From Owenia fusiformis (Eukaryota; Annelida; Polychaeta; Sabellida; Oweniidae), in contig CAIIXF020000359.1 of the NCBI GenBank assembly GCA_903813345.2, forward strand, positions 1-20,000: a stretch of 20,000 nucleotides of DNA, written 5' to 3'. Under the pieces are notes generated by a model. It was given only the letters and a program-made list of their open reading frames with translations. It searched no databases and had not been told where the DNA came from. Position 1 is the first letter of the stretch. Each line of letters opens with the position of its first letter. Below are positions 19,302-20,000 of the stretch, in pieces. The translations under genes and the position numbers were made by a program.

Positions 19302-19758
19302 TGTGCAACCTGGTGCAAATATTCTTAAAATCCTTTTGTGGGTGCAAATGTCCCTTGCACCTATATGGGGTTGCAAAGTTGGTTGCAACTCTCCCAAGTG
19401 TCCTTCCAAGGTTTATTTTTGGTGCAAATATCCCTTGCACCGATATGGGGTTGCAAAATTGGTTGCAACTCTCCCAAGTATCCTTTCGTTGATTACTGTG
19501 GGTGCAAATATCCCTTGCACCGATATGGGGTTGCAAAATTAATTGCAACTCTCCCAAATGTCCTTCCGTTGATTATTGTGGGTGCAAATATCCCTTGCAC
19601 CGATATGGGGTATGCAAAGTTAATTGCAACTCTCCCAAATGTCCTTCAATTGATTATTGTGGGTGCAAATATCCCTTGCACCGATATGGGGTTGCAAAGT
19701 TGGTTGCAACTCTCCCAAATGGTTTAATTGCTGCAAATATACGCTATGGGTGCAAATA
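19302..19758. repeat. 80-bp minisatellite, double-hairpin unit
   Basis: GGTGCAAAT starts at 19341, 19421, 19501, 19581 and 19662, giving a period of 80-81 bp, with a degenerate start before and a degenerate unit at 19749. Each regular unit has two perfect 7-bp stems: GGTGCAA with TTGCACC (7-nt loop) and GTTGCAA with TTGCAAC (6-nt loop). The 80-bp period is not a multiple of three, so the overlapping peptide frames with IWGCK-type repeats are artefacts of the array. Confidence 0.88.
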
Positions 19759-19759
19759 T

Positions 19760-20000
19760 CCTTTATCATAGGTGCAATGTCTCTATGTGGCCCTGTTCCT
19801 GTCCAGGGTGCAACTCCTCTATATGCCCTTGTTCCTTAACCAAGGTGCATCTTGCCCCTGTCCCTTAACCAGGGTGCAAGTCCTTTATGTGCCCTTGTTC
19901 CTTAACCAAGGTGCACATTGCCCCTGTTCCTTAACCAGGGTGCAAGTCCTTTATGTGTCCTTGTTTTCCTTTGCACCTATGTCCAGTTTGCAATCCCTTT
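19760..20000. repeat. 66-bp minisatellite, continues past window
   Basis: CAGGGTGCAA occurs at 19804, 19870 and 19936, a 66-bp period. Each unit is itself made of two related halves around CCTTAACCAAGGTGCA and CCTTAACCAGGGTGCA. It shares the GGTGCAA word with the adjoining 80-bp array, so the two may be related. The array runs to the window edge. Confidence 0.8.

Noticed and set aside
19341-19758. Possible CRISPR-like array (regular repeat with short palindromes)
   Set aside because: The whole 80-bp unit is repeated with no unique spacers, and the sequence context is eukaryotic.
19301-19839. Set of overlapping plus and minus frames with repeated WGCK/CKYPLHRYG peptides
   Set aside because: They are translations of the 80-bp minisatellite. 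The period is not a multiple of three, so the frame shifts from unit to unit, as expected of non-coding repeats.

Overview
The window looks like nuclear DNA of an animal. It is AT-rich and intron-bearing, it has one recognisable host-type protein gene (a TRIM-family RING/B-box protein), and the rest is a dense patchwork of transposons, foldback elements and tandem repeats. TRIM genes with a beta-propeller-like C-terminus and this mix of tyrosine-recombinase retroelements and palindromic MITEs fit a marine invertebrate, perhaps a mollusc or another lophotrochozoan. That placement is inference. No bacterial features, tRNA, rRNA or CRISPR were seen.

Layout. Positions 1-214 hold a GC-richer direct repeat; 215-2559 shows no gene. 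Positions 2608-5227 are one complete but internally deleted tyrosine-recombinase (YR) retroelement on the minus strand. Its split direct repeats are in the order A1 - ORFs - B1 - A2 - B2, as in PAT/Ngaro-like DIRS-order elements. The recombinase ORF is intact; the reverse transcriptase/RNase H ORF is beheaded and carries one in-frame stop. The element sits inside a 23-bp minisatellite, and removing 2608-5227 restores the 23-bp phase, which fixes the boundaries. Positions 5367-6060 carry a TA-flanked MITE and a palindromic MITE with an 8-bp target duplication nested in an older inverted repeat. Positions 6441-7807 are a long-TIR transposon ending in CAGGGTGTCCC and flanked by TA. Positions 7837-7976 are a short foldback. 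Positions 8819-10550 are a roughly 310-bp tandem repeat interrupted by an 880-bp foldback element.

Positions 11497-13289 are the main coding exon of the TRIM gene (minus strand), with a polyadenylation signal 40 bp past the stop. A strong splice acceptor lies inside the N-terminal end of the open frame, so the real start codon is probably in an unseen upstream exon. Positions 13354-15300 show no gene. Positions 15303-18437 are a second, decayed copy of the CAGGGTGTCCC transposon with nested insertions. One of these carries a 539-bp foldback with 5-bp flanking direct repeats. A hairpin-rich module of about 326 bp occurs in both transposon copies but at different internal positions. Positions 18450-19301 hold GC-rich stem-loops and no credible gene. 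Positions 19302-20000 are two adjoining minisatellites of 80-bp and 66-bp period; each regular 80-bp unit encodes two short perfect hairpins.

How the parts act together: the TRIM gene is the only plausible host function. The YR element may still supply an active recombinase, but it lacks gag and the reverse transcriptase palm. The other repeats are non-autonomous.
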